A stretch of DNA of 64,000 bases from Atherix ibis (lineage: Eukaryota > Arthropoda > Insecta > Diptera > Athericidae). Below the pieces are notes generated by a model. That model worked only from the letters and a program-made list of their open reading frames with translations, had not been told where the DNA came from and did no database searches. Shown here piece by piece: positions 25,084-35,527 of this stretch. Position 1 is the first letter of the stretch, and each line of letters begins with the position of its first letter. Position numbers and translations under genes: made by a program. The stretch spans positions 89,473,696 to 89,537,695 of the forward strand of contig OY282606.1 of the NCBI GenBank assembly GCA_958298945.1. The letters are read 5' to 3'.

Positions 25084-26341
25084 CGATGGTCATTCAACAA
25101 GTACTTAGCCTCACCACCCGATAGAACTGCTGTCATAAAAGAAATTTACCATCGCGCAGTACATTTTTTTAAGTAGCCTACTGTCAAAGTTTCAGTCGAT
25201 TCTCTTCATTAGTTTTGTTTTGAGAGCCTTTGAAAGCGAGTGTGTCGGTCGGTTGCACAAAAATGGAAAAAGAACAATATCGTTCGGTGATTATATTCTT
25301 GTTTTTGGAAGGGAAAATGCGCAGCGAAATCAAAGATCGCTTGGATGCTGTGTATGGTGACTCTTCTCCTTCGATGGCGGCCGTCAAGAATTGGTTCAAC
25401 GAGTTTGTTCGTGGCCGCACGTCGGTTTTTGATGAGCCACGCCCAGGTGCTCCGAAAACGGCTGCTACGGAGGAAAACGTTAAAAAAGTCCACTATCTCG
25501 TGTTGGCAGACCGTCGATTGAAGGTTCACAATATAGCTGAGACTGTGGGCATCGCGGTAGGAACGGTGCATCATATTCTACACGAAGAACTGGGCATGAG
25601 AAAGCTGTCGGCGCGATGGGTGCCGCGTTTGCTCACACCGGAAAACAAGCGCAACCGTGACACCACATCGGCGACGAGTTTGGCGCTGTTTCAGCGCAAT
25701 CGAGCGGAGTTCTTGCGTCGTTTCGTAACCGTCGACGAAACATGGATTCACTGGTACACACCAGAGACCAAGGAACAGTCGAAAAAGTAGACTTCACCCG
25801 GCGAACGTGCTCCGAAGAAGGCGAAGACTGTTCGATCGGCCGGAAAGGTGATGGCCACCGTTTTCTGGGATTCACAAGGTGTGATCCACATCGATTACCT
25901 CAAGAAGGGTTAAACAATCACAGAGCACTACTATGCTGACTTATTGGGCCGATTTGACGTCGAATTGAAGAAAAAGCGGCCCCGCTTTGCGAAGAAAAAA
26001 TTGCTGTTCCACTCACACCTCCGCCGTCGCCATGGCCAAATTGGTTGAATTGCGCTACGAATTGGTGCCCCATCTACCGTACTCTCCAGATTTGGCCCCC
26101 TGTGACTACTTTTTGTTTCCAAACCTTTTTTTGGTTGGGTCGAATGAGGAGGTCATCGTCGCCACGGAGGACTATTTTGCTTCCCTCGAGAAAATGTATT
26201 TTTTGGACGGGTTAAAAAAGTTAGAGCATCGCTGGGTCAAGTGTATCGAGCTTGAAGGAGATGATGTGGAAAAATAAATTGCCACCTTTCCAAAATTTTC
26301 GTTTTTCTTTTGTAGGCGAAGTACTTGTTGAATGACCCTCG
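25084..26341 (+). mobile_element. Family Q mariner, degenerate, 1,258 bp
   Basis: The left TIR begins CGATGGTCATTCAACAAGTA at 25084 and the right TIR ends TTGAATGACCCTCG at 26341. TA flanks both sides (25082-25083 and 26342-26343). The termini and protein resemble the copy at 22353 but are clearly divergent from it, so the two are separate lineages of one subfamily or two close subfamilies. The element is oppositely oriented to its relative 1.4 kb away. Confidence 0.94.
25263..26277 (+). pseudogene. Mariner transposase with two nonsense codons and loss of catalytic Asp 2
   Basis: I place the start at MEKEQYRSVIIFLFLEGKM (25263) because it aligns with MEKSEF of the neighbouring copy. An in-frame ATG at 25230 would only add leader residues. 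The first frame to 25790 includes both helix-turn-helix regions (NWFNEF; RRLKVHNIAETVGIAVGTV), WVPRLL and the first Asp in TVDETWIHWYTPETK, and ends at TAG where Trp is expected after EQSKK. The frame resumes as SPGERAPKKAKT and stops again at TAA where GKTIT is expected (about 25911). Near 26010 a small deletion fuses LLFH to SHTSAVAMAKL, removing the QDNAR block with the second catalytic Asp and shifting frame. The third Asp in YSPDLAPCDYFLF and the C-terminus IELEGDDVEK are present, with a further small deletion after FPNL. Confidence 0.93.
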
Positions 26342-29300
26342 TAAATAAATCGTTGGAATATTTTCAATATATTCATAAAAAAAAAAAAAAAGATTGCAAA
26401 TTGAACTTAAAAAAGTCCTTCACTGAAAATAATAGCTCTAAAATAATAATAGTGAAAACAATTTTCAGCAATTTATTTAATTTAATATTTAACTATGTTT
26501 TTCTTTTGGTTTTATTTCAATTTCATTTGATTTTGCCATCTTGGATTTTTTATAATACACGTTTTTTTTTACAGCTGATTTGTATTAATTTTTTTAAAAT
26601 AAGATTTTGGCTGATTGAATAGGTAAACATAGATTATATTAAAAGTAAACACTTTTTATATATATATTTTACTTAGAAAAATACAATCAAATAGAAAAGC
26701 ATAAGATGTACTTATGCTGGAAAAAAGAAACCCTTTTCAAGGATAAGAAATTCCGATAATAATAAGAAAAATATCGTGCCTGTCCGTATAGTGTCTATAT
26801 GATTTTATATATTTTTCCATGACAAGCGTTACTTAAATTATTATGGGAAAAAAACCAACAAAAATTCAATTCTTCTGATAATATATATCGGATATAATAT
26901 ACTTGTATAATTAAGGGGTTTGAAAGGAAGTCTAGCAATAAAGAATGTATGGCATTTTCTTTTAAATTTTTATTCTACTCTATTTTCTTCTTCTATCCTT
27001 TCAAAATAACCCCATTATTGGTTGTAGTTTTATTTATTTATTGTTTATTTAGCCCCTTTACTTTTAAGGATTCTTTTTTAGTGAATCGATGCATATATAT
27101 ATATTAGTTAAGGAGTGCTTAAGGAATGTTTACTCTTATCATTATGTCTATGAAGGTGTGGAAGAATAATTTCTATAAAAATGACCGAAATTGTATAAAT
27201 CGGTAGTTAAAATGAAAATGTGACATTTTGAAAAATGAAAAATTAATGAATTTTATTTCATGATAAATTTACCCAAATAAAAAATTAATTAAACACGCAG
27301 CAAAAAAAAAACCCCTGTTTCTCAGAAAAACCAAAATAATTCTCTTATAAATGCTATACCATAATTTGTGAAAAGGATCAACATTTTTATAATACAATAT
27401 ATTTGAAAATTGAATATTTTATTTCGGCTAACGAATGAATTTTATTACAATTCTTATTTTTTTTGATTTCCTTCATAAATATTATTAATGTTAAATAAAA
27501 AATTATTTTATTCTTATATTATTTATTATATTTAAAATTTGTAATATATTTATTAAAAAAAAAAAAAAATTCTTCTCTTCTATTTTTAGGTAAGTGTACA
27601 ATTTATTCTAATTAATAATGAGCAAAAGTTTTGTAAGTCTAACAATTTCAAAATTTTTTTAAAAACATTTGTTAAAAATAAATAAAATTAACACTATTGA
27701 CTATTATTTAGATACAAAATACCAAAAAAAAAATAACAATATTGTTTAATGGAAATATTTTTTATTGATGATGACCAATATTAAAGTTTTCTAGAATAAA
27801 AATAAGAAGAAAATTTCTGTTCAAACTTTAGGAATTTTTACTTTTTTACTTTTAATTTATTTGATCAAACATGGCCGGTGATAGTATAGCAGTTGGTACG
27901 TGAATAATATAATGTAATACCTCATGCCCTATTATAGCATAAATAGGTAAATGGTTGATTGGTAGAATCATTATTTTTGTGGTGAGATTCTGGTCTTGAT
28001 ATTGGAGGGATTATATAGGCCTTGAGGAGGAAATGCTGAAATGGAAACGTGCAATGGATGATTTTCTTAGGCACGTACACGTCTTCGAACCAAAACCAAA
28101 CGGAATTTACACTGGAGAAGAATTATTCCCAGAATTTTACAGTAGGTCCTGATGTCTCTTGGGAAATCGATATCAAACACATATTCGAAATACATATACA
28201 TGCACGTATGGCTGGCAGAATTTATGTTTCACCTTGGAAATAAATCCAAAAATCGAAAATCGAAATAAGAATTATTCCCTTTCGTAATAGAGTTTTCGTA
28301 AAAAAAAAAAAATATATTGTAGTACCACACGTACATAAGAAAATACCAAATGAAAAAAGAACATAACTCAATACCTAAGTTTCAAGAATTTAAGTAAATT
28401 TAATGAGATTGGATACGTAGTATCATCGGTTGGTTGGTAGCAACTGAAGCGGTACGAAGGATACTAAACGCGGGGGACATTATACTGGGCAGTTGGTGGT
28501 CGATTTCGCGAATGTTTCATTCACATCGACCAGAACTATAGCGTAATCAATCAAATTCCTGCAACAAAACAAGATATATACGAGTAATTTAGTTGCTACT
28601 AAAGAAGATTTATCGAAATGATACATTCCATTGTGTTATGCAGAGAATTGCGCCGCAGTTGACTAAATAAACTATACACGAACCGTAAAATATTTTATAG
28701 TACTCGTATTAGGTAGTCTCATTAGATGCGGGCTTGCAGGATAAATTCAAAGGACTCTTCCAAATTTCATTAACATTTGCAAAATTTCTTAATCTATAAT
28801 TATTCGCTGTCTTCATTTGTATTTGTATACGTATTAAGCTCAGTTAGTTTTATATACAATATATATTTTTATCTGAGGGTTTTTTTTTATTATATTTTTT
28901 TCATTGCAAATAAAATGGAATTAAGAGAAAATTTCATTCACCAACAGCAGGGGATCCAGCGGTACTGGTTCCGCCATCGACTGTAATTTTCTTCCTCTTC
29001 ATTGCGTTGAGCCGCAAATCCTCTTTTCTTTACCGCCATGGAGTTGTTATTAATTTCTAGCGCTTAAGCATGCCATTTACATTAAAATGGAGTAATGTAA
29101 AATGGGGAATATATAAAATACCATCATTACAACAACAACAACAAAAATATAAAAAAATAAAATTACCAAAACAAAATTCTTATAGTATTCATTTTAGAAA
29201 TGAAAAGAGAAAGTGAAACACAATAAATACGAAATGGGTGTGGGTGGGTGATTGTTGTTCAGTTTGCTAGAAAAAATTGAGTTGGTATGAAGAGATAGAT

Positions 29301-30082
29301 TAACTAAAACGTAATGTACAGAAAGGACTTACTATAAATTTTTATAATCATTTTCTTTCGTTGGATACCATTTACCGCAAAACATTATATTTTTGAAAGG
29401 AATATCTCTACTTCGATTTAGTCTATTAGAAATGTTTCCATTATTTTCTCTTTTAATTTTGGTTTTATCACTCAATTAATTTTGGAGAAGAAAATTTTAT
29501 AGGAACAATTTTTTTTTCCTTCTATATGATCAAATCGATTAAAACTCTATCATTAGTAGGGATTTTTTTTTTCGTCTTATACGAAAATTTTCATATTTTT
29601 TATAATCGAAGTTTTTGTTATATATTAATTTTTTCAAAAAGAAATGAAAAAATTCTACCGGACTAATCTTTTTATGGTTCGAAAAATACAGCTGTCAAAA
29701 ATATATATACAATACTATTCAAGATGACATTTGTTTAGTTAAAAATTTGCCATATTCTATGATAGACCATTAAGGCCTCCTACTAGAATGCGTAGATTGG
29801 GTGTTAATTTTTAAGGATAATTTTTCTCTTCGTAAATTCGTTAGTAAACAAAATTGTTATATGTGAAGATGCAAAAAGCGAATTTTAGTGCAAATGAGAT
29901 ATTTGCCCGTATTTATTTGAAAATAAAGACGAAAAGACCATTCCGGTCAATTCACTTCAAAATTTAAAGCATTTAGAAGCCAATCTCCGTTAAGTAATGG
30001 CCAAATTGTAGCCGAAAGTATGCGGAATAGTCAACTAAAATTACCTCAAAAGAATTGAGTCCTGAAAGAAATATAAGGTTTA
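26342..30082. other. AT-rich non-coding stretch, no gene recognised
   Basis: No supportable gene. There are poly-A tracts (for example 26378-26391 and 27555-27569), a short (TA)n near 27092-27105 and an (ACA)n tract near 29128-29145. The patch at 28.4-28.6 kb is less AT-rich but unassigned. Confidence 0.55.
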
Positions 30083-31207
30083 GTAAAAAGGCGTCCATTA
30101 TTTTTGCATTTAATTAAAGGTTTTATTTAGCACAGATAGACTAATACGATTAAGGTCAAATATGCACCGTTTTGTTCGATAACTTGTTGCCATTTTGGAG
30201 GTAGTTTCATAATGCCTCTCACATAGAAACCCTCGTCCCTATTGTCAAAAAACTGGGACAGTCGATTTTCACAATCTTCTCTTGAGGCGAATTTTTCACC
30301 TGCAAAATCATTCGTCATAGACAGGAAGAGGTGGTAATCACTTGGTGCCAGGTCCGGACTATAAGGTGGATACATAAGAAAAGGTCCCGGAACTTCTGGC
30401 GAGTCACTATCGATGTATGCGGCCTGGCATTGTCCTGATAGAACACAATTCCTTGCCTATTGGCCAAAGCTGGCCGCTTCTGGGCGATTGCTTCTTTCAG
30501 ACTGTCCAATTGTTGACAGTATAGGTCCGAATTAAGAGATTCCCTGCCAGTCCCACCAAACACACAGCAAAACCTTCTTGTCTGTCAATCCTGGCTTGAC
30601 CACCGTTTGCGCCGGGTGACTGCGATTTGACCACGACCGTTGTCGCTTGACGTTGTCGTAAGTAATCCACTTTTCATCACCAGTAACCATCCGCTTCAGA
30701 AATGGATCGATATTATTGCGATTCAGCAGCGATTCGCAGATGGAAATTCGGTCCATGCGGTTTTTTTGCGATAACTCATGTGGCACCCATACATCGAGCT
30801 TCTTTTTGTATCCACCCTTCCTTTTTTTATATCCAGCTCTTCCAGAGCGTGGTGCATCTTTGACATCAAAATTACCGGAACGGAATCGACGAAACCAAAA
30901 TTGCGCATGATTGGCTGTTACAGTATCAGGACCATAAACACTATTCACATTTTCAGCTGCCTGGCTTGCGTTTTCGCCTTTATCGAAGAAAAACTGTAAA
31001 ATATGGCGTTTTTCTCTTTGTTGGTGTCCATCTTTGACGCATGCTAAAAAAATACTGAGTCAAGTAATCACAAAACTGTATCAGAAACTTTTTTAGTATA
31101 AAATCTTTTCTTTCTAACGCCATCTAGTGCAACCCGATCGCACTTTTACAACGGGAGATACAGACTCCTAAACCCATCTATTGGCAAAGTAATGGATTAC
31201 TTTTTAC
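30083..31207 (-). mobile_element. Mariner (mellifera-like subfamily), 1,125 bp
   Basis: The left end, GTAAAAAGGCGTCCATTATT from 30083, and the inverted right end, read as GTAAAAAGTAATCCATTACT from 31207, match imperfectly over about 25 bp. TA lies outside both (30081-30082 and 31208-31209). The transposase inside matches the mariner group with WVPHELS, TGDEKWITYDN and YSPDLAPSDYHLF. The 5' non-coding part of this copy is duplicated in direct orientation about 550 bp further on (31620-31760). Confidence 0.85.
30127..31040 (-). pseudogene. Mariner transposase, multiply frameshifted
   Basis: The coding sequence reads leftwards. Residues resembling KRHILQFFFDKGENASQAAE appear upstream of the first listed frame (from about 31025), without an obvious start codon. 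Frame 30532-30948 carries WFRRFRSGNFDVKDAPRSG. It then has a deletion of roughly 40 residues of the second helix-turn-helix (GYKKRKGGYKKKLDVWVPHE), followed by WVPHELS and the first Asp in TGDEKWITYDN. A short deletion near 30545 removes about nine residues before LNSDLYCQQLDSL and shifts frame. The second Asp lies in FYQDNARPHTS (frame 30315-30563), and after another shift the third is in YSPDLAPSDYHLF (frame 30127-30375). All three aspartates survive but are spread over three frames, and the protein ends QNGAYLTLIVLVYLC. Confidence 0.9.
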
Positions 31208-31209
31208 TA

Positions 31210-31619
31210 CAACTTATATATTGTGTTTTTAAAGTCCATTTTCCGTAACTTTTTTTGAAGTGTTTTTCACACGTAACCTTTTTGCAAGTGAAAAAAAATT
31301 GTTTGTGGTAATATTTTGTCCACAACCTAAGTATGGCTCAGTGATTTTATATATAACAAACTCGGCCAAGGAACTTTTTGATCCGAGGGATTCATGTTTG
31401 CCCAAATAGGGAAAACCATTTAGAAGATACTTGCTTCTAACATCTGCAGCTAACCAGAATTTGATTACAAATTTATCTGGTTTATTCGGCATGTATTGAA
31501 TAAATGTGCACCTGCCTTTAGTTGAGAACAATTGTTTATCGACTGTTATGTTATCCCCAGGTTTAACATATAACAAGCCTTGCTATTCTCAATAAATTAT
31601 TCCGATACTCTTGAATTTT
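31210..31619 (-). pseudogene. piggyBac-like (DDE_Tnp_1_7) transposase fragment
   Basis: The minus-strand frame 31229-31576 encodes about 115 residues of a piggyBac-type transposase. It includes KPGDNITVDKQLFSTKGRC (first catalytic Asp in VDKQL), QYMPNKPDKFVIKFW, NGFPYLGK and EPYLGCGQNITTNNFFS. In piggyBac proteins the last block reads T-x-DNFFTS, with the second catalytic Asp. Here that residue is Asn (residue 92 of the frame). Upstream, after a frameshift, FIENSKACY (about 31580-31605) matches the usual F-V-x-N-x-x-x-CY lead-in. The N-terminal two-fifths and the C-terminus with the third Asp and zinc-binding tail are absent, and no piggyBac termini are visible. The fragment is sandwiched between the mariner 5' end and a duplicate of that end. 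Confidence 0.88.
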
Positions 31620-31760
31620 AATCACAAAACTGTATCAGAAGCTTTTTAAGTACGAAATCTTATCTTTCTAACGCCATCTAGTGCAATCCGATCGCACTTT
31701 TACAACGGGAGATACAGACTCCTAAAGCAATCTATTGGCAAAATAATTGATGACTTTTAT
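31620..31760 (-). repeat. Second copy of the mariner 5' end (about 140 bp)
   Basis: This segment repeats 31066-31207 in the same orientation with modest divergence. Shared landmarks include AATCACAAAACTGTATCAGA, CGCCATCTAGTGCAA and CGGGAGATACAGACTCCTAAA. It ends in a TIR-like sequence with TA outside at 31761-31762. It contains only the 5' untranslated part of the mariner. It is either the relic of a second insertion or a tandem duplication. Confidence 0.85.
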
Positions 31761-34700
31761 TAAAATAAAAGTTTTATCAAAATGTAAATTTTAAAATTTG
31801 TAGTTTTTTTTTACTGTACTCTCTAAAGTGGAAATTGCATAAACCTATAATCAAAATTAATAATAAATTTTCAATTCTTTATAATTTTTGTTAAAAAATT
31901 AACATTTATGCTACAAATAAATTAGAAAAAGTCCTTTTTAAAGAAATAATAACTTTTTATTGAATTTTTATATTATAATTTTCGTAAAAGTTTCCAAAAG
32001 AAAAAAATCGGTTTCTTTTCTATATATTCGTATATATTATAACTAATAATATCACATTAGATCATCAAGGAGAAAAAATGAATATTTACAAAACCAATAT
32101 TCATTACATATCAGATTATGTGTTCATACTGGATTGTATCAAAAATTATAAATGACAAAGTGACCAGACTAATTATATTCGAATTTACCATCTTGGCAAC
32201 TTGGCAATGGTGACAGTTCAATTGATAAAGCGTGCTTTGTAAACGAAATGTATCTAAATGTGAAAGAAGTCTACATTTAAGGGTAGTTACGAATTCTGTC
32301 AATGCAGGAAATTTTAATAAAGAGTATGTCTCTGATAAAGACGATGGTCTTAATGATGATGATGATGCTGATGATGATGGTAGTTAGTCTTTTATACTAT
32401 CGAAAAAAATAAATACTCAACACGACTGTACATTGTGGATGAAGATGTTTACTACAACCAAAATGATTGCTTTTTCATCTGATTATTTTTTCATAGACGA
32501 ATACCTTTCAAAGGGTAAAACCAACCAGATATTATTAATCTCTTAATTAAATAGGAATCTTAAATATCAATTTAAATTAAATACGAATAATATAAATTTA
32601 ACGTATGTTGAAGAATAAATTTAAAGGAAAACTGTTCTACGTATCTTAAGCAACTGGGGAAAAACCTTCGGAAATATGACCAGCTTCTGAGTCTATTTAC
32701 TACTACTTCTAATTCAACGATCTGAATATGAGCTATAATGCTTTCCGATTTTATATTCTTCCAAATGAAACAACTGCCTAGGCATACATTCGAGGTATTA
32801 TCGTTAGAACCCATCTTCAAAAATGCAAAGTCATCACTGCTGTTTGGCATAAATATACGCCATCCGATAATAACGTAACTCGGATAGTACTCGTAGAGCT
32901 GCCGTATCTTTTTCATATCATCTCTTCGTATGGAATTTGAAGACGAAAGCAAAACATTTAGCAAGGTAGTGCCAAACCAGTGAATATACAATACGTCTGA
33001 AGGATAATCTAGTATACTGGAAAGTAGTACCTACACGGCTTCTATACCTTCTCCCCTCTTTGACTATGACTTTTACTATATTGCGAGTATGTTTTTGCAT
33101 ACATAGACGGTTAATCTTCAGAAAATTTAGTTTACTTAGCTAAGCCTCATACAATACTTAATAGATGTGGAATCATGATAACCCCACCATACCTGTCGTC
33201 TCATTATTTTCACATCCTTAACAGAATTTTATGAACAAAACTTATATATTAAAAAGATGTTTATGAACAAAACTTATATTGTATATACAAGTTTTGGTTA
33301 AATGTATAATTTTGGTTTTTTTTTTTTCATTCTTGTATTAAATGAAAGTTTGTTAACTGCACTTTCTATTTTATTTATAAGTTCATTAAGAATTTGATAG
33401 GATATATAATAAATTATTTATAAAAAAAATGAAAATTGTCTGATTGATATGAAAATATATAGTTTCGATTTTTGAAGGGTTTTAATCAAACTCTTAGTTT
33501 ACAGAATTTTTACTGTTCATTAGAGTACTTGCATAGTGGCTATAGAGTATAAACTTGAGAGAAAATTAAATTATTTTGAAATAAAAAGAAAATTTATTTT
33601 CAACATAAAACTTGGAATATTTGTCTCATCAGAAAATTTCTTTTCGAAAAGATACATTTTGATTGTAATTATTTCTAAAATACTTTCATAATTTAATTTC
33701 AGAAATTGTATATTTTATGATACAAATAAAATTTCCTTTAACAGAAGCAGCCTTAAATATTATTATTAGATATAATTCTAAAAAATTTTTATCTGATTTA
33801 ATTGAAATACTGTTTTAAAAAATCTTATCTATTTGGCAAATAGTTTAATGAAAATAAGTTGAAGAGTTTATGTTGCGATATAAGCATTTAAAAAAAAAAA
33901 AACAAATTAAAAAAAATGTAGACGTTGGTTCTAATTTGGATCTAAATTATTGAGTACTAATCTACATCTACGTCACTAAAGAAGTTCATAAGACAAGATG
34001 AAACGTAATGGAATTTGCCATCACTGATAATGATCTGACAATTCCCCTAATAACCCTATAGAGTTCACATAAGTGAAGTTATGTTTTTGAACGCATGAGG
34101 ACTCTGTGAGTTTAGAATACCGATTAAAAGTAGTGAGCAATTTTAACTCAAGCATTGGTTATGAGAAATGTATATGCAAAAAGGTAAAGGTATTAAAAAA
34201 ACTTTTTGATTGAAAACTTTCTGAGAAAATATATGTAATATTTCGTCGGCAAAAAATACCTACGAGTAGTATTTACGAGTATTGAAAAGGACGGGAAAGT
34301 ATAAAAATTTGAATAAGAAAAAAATTAAAATTTTTAACGTGCAGTTCTACAGGATTGTGGCCAAGGACGACTATTCATAGAGAGCACATGTTTCTGTTGG
34401 ACATGCTTATCGCTAGCTTTATGCGATGATTGCGGGGGAGGGGGTAGGTTATTCGAACTTCTCTGGTAAAAATCATCATGGCAGAATATATACAGGATAA
34501 TGGAGACTCCCGAAAGTGTTAAGTTCTCCATAGGAGGGGAAGAAAAAAATGCTGAAAGCTATAAAAAATTATTAAAAAAAACTAAACAACTATCCTGGCA
34601 AAAAGGAAAAGAATAGAAATTGAGAGATGGTATAAAAATTGGCATATATTTTTAATATTTGAGAAAAAAATTAGAGAAAATTGTTTTTTTATATAATATA
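31761..34700. other. AT-rich non-coding stretch, no gene recognised
   Basis: No gene is supportable. A short (GAT)n tract lies at about 32353-32380 and a tandem duplication of ATGAACAAAACTTATAT at about 33229-33277. Several open frames of 60-140 codons (for example 32572-32991 on the minus strand) look like chance frames. One minus-strand frame at 34334-34531 is less biased in composition but matches nothing I know. Confidence 0.55.
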
Positions 34701-35527
34701 CAAGGTCTGTTCAAAAAGTATCGCGAATTATGTTGGTACTCATGTCTCTCACTTATGCCGACAAGTTTGGCCATTTTGAATGTTCAGCTAATTTTTGACA
34801 GCTGCTTTGCTCGCACGTGTTTTGGCTCGTCTTCGATTTTTGCCCATTCCAAAAAAATGGATCAAAAAATCTGTTTCGGGAACTAGAAAAAGTCACAGGG
34901 TATCAGATCTGGGGAATACGGTGGCTACGGCATTATTAGTGTGTTGTTTTTGGCCAAAAATTCGCGCACAAGCAAGGATGCGTGAGCAGGGGCGTTATAA
35001 TGGTGCAACAGCTAATTTTTGTTGGCAATTCTGGCGGATTGCTTCACGCAACTTACGCATAACTTGCAGGTAATATTCCTTATTGACTGTTCCACCCTGC
35101 GGCAAGAACTTTTGATGCACCACGCCCCTGCAATCGAAGAAAACTGTAAGAAAAATGTTCACATTCGATCGAACTTGGCGCGCTTTTTTCGGTCTTGGCT
35201 CTTGCGGTAGCTTCCATTGGAATGATTTAGCTTTAGTTTCCACGTCATAATCATAAACCCATGACTCGTCACCACTTATGACCCTCTGGAGCAAATTTGG
35301 GTCGTCGTGGACAGAGTCCAACAGCTCCTTAGCAATGTTAATGCGATGCTGTTTTTGGTCGAAATTGAACAAAAATCGAAGACGAGCCAAAACACGTGCA
35401 AGCAAAGCAGCTGTCAAAAATTAACTGAACATTCAAAATGGCCGAACTTATCGCCATAAGTGAGAGACATAAGTACCAACATAACGCCAGAAATTAAAAA
35501 TTCACGATACTTTTTGAACAGACATCG
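34701..35527 (-). mobile_element. Palindromic family R mariner composite
   Basis: Both termini are family R 5' ends in inverted orientation. The left arm begins CAAGGTCTGTTCAAAAAGTA at 34701, and the right arm ends TTTTTGAACAGACATCG at 35527. TA flanks both (34699-34700 and 35528-35529). About 130 bp of 5' leader (GTTGGTACTCATGTCTCTCA through CTTCGATTTTTG) is repeated in inverted orientation at each side. The left arm continues into GCCCATTCCAAAAAAATGGA, characteristic of the undeleted version. The right arm has the shared N-terminal deletion junction (35350-35390). The two are joined near 34880, where the minus-strand 3' coding part starts abruptly. The unit is therefore a chimera of two copies. 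Confidence 0.88.
34880..35417 (-). pseudogene. Family R transposase lacking N- and C-termini
   Basis: The minus-strand frame 34995-35417 is open for 140 codons. It opens with leader-derived MTAALLARVLARLRFLFNFDQ, which is a fusion of former 5' non-coding sequence to the transposase after the N-terminal deletion. It then covers RINIAKELLDSV, the first Asp in SGDESWVYDYDVETK, HEPRPKKA-like QEPRPKKARQ and FLPQGGTVNKEYYLQVM. Beyond a stop, another frame shows HHYNAPAHASLLVREFLAKNN. The conserved second catalytic Asp is Tyr here, encoded at 34997-34999. The block continues to about 34880, where PDLxPCDFFLF-like sequence ends at the inversion junction. It cannot be active. Confidence 0.87.

Noticed and set aside
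32572..32991. 139-codon minus-strand frame.
   Set aside because: No recognisable motif, biased composition and an overlapping alternative frame. Probably chance.
34334..34531. 65-codon minus-strand frame starting MENLTLSGVSIILYIFCHDD.
   Set aside because: Composition is less biased than most frames here, but I recognise no family, splice context or repeat link. Support is insufficient for a gene call.
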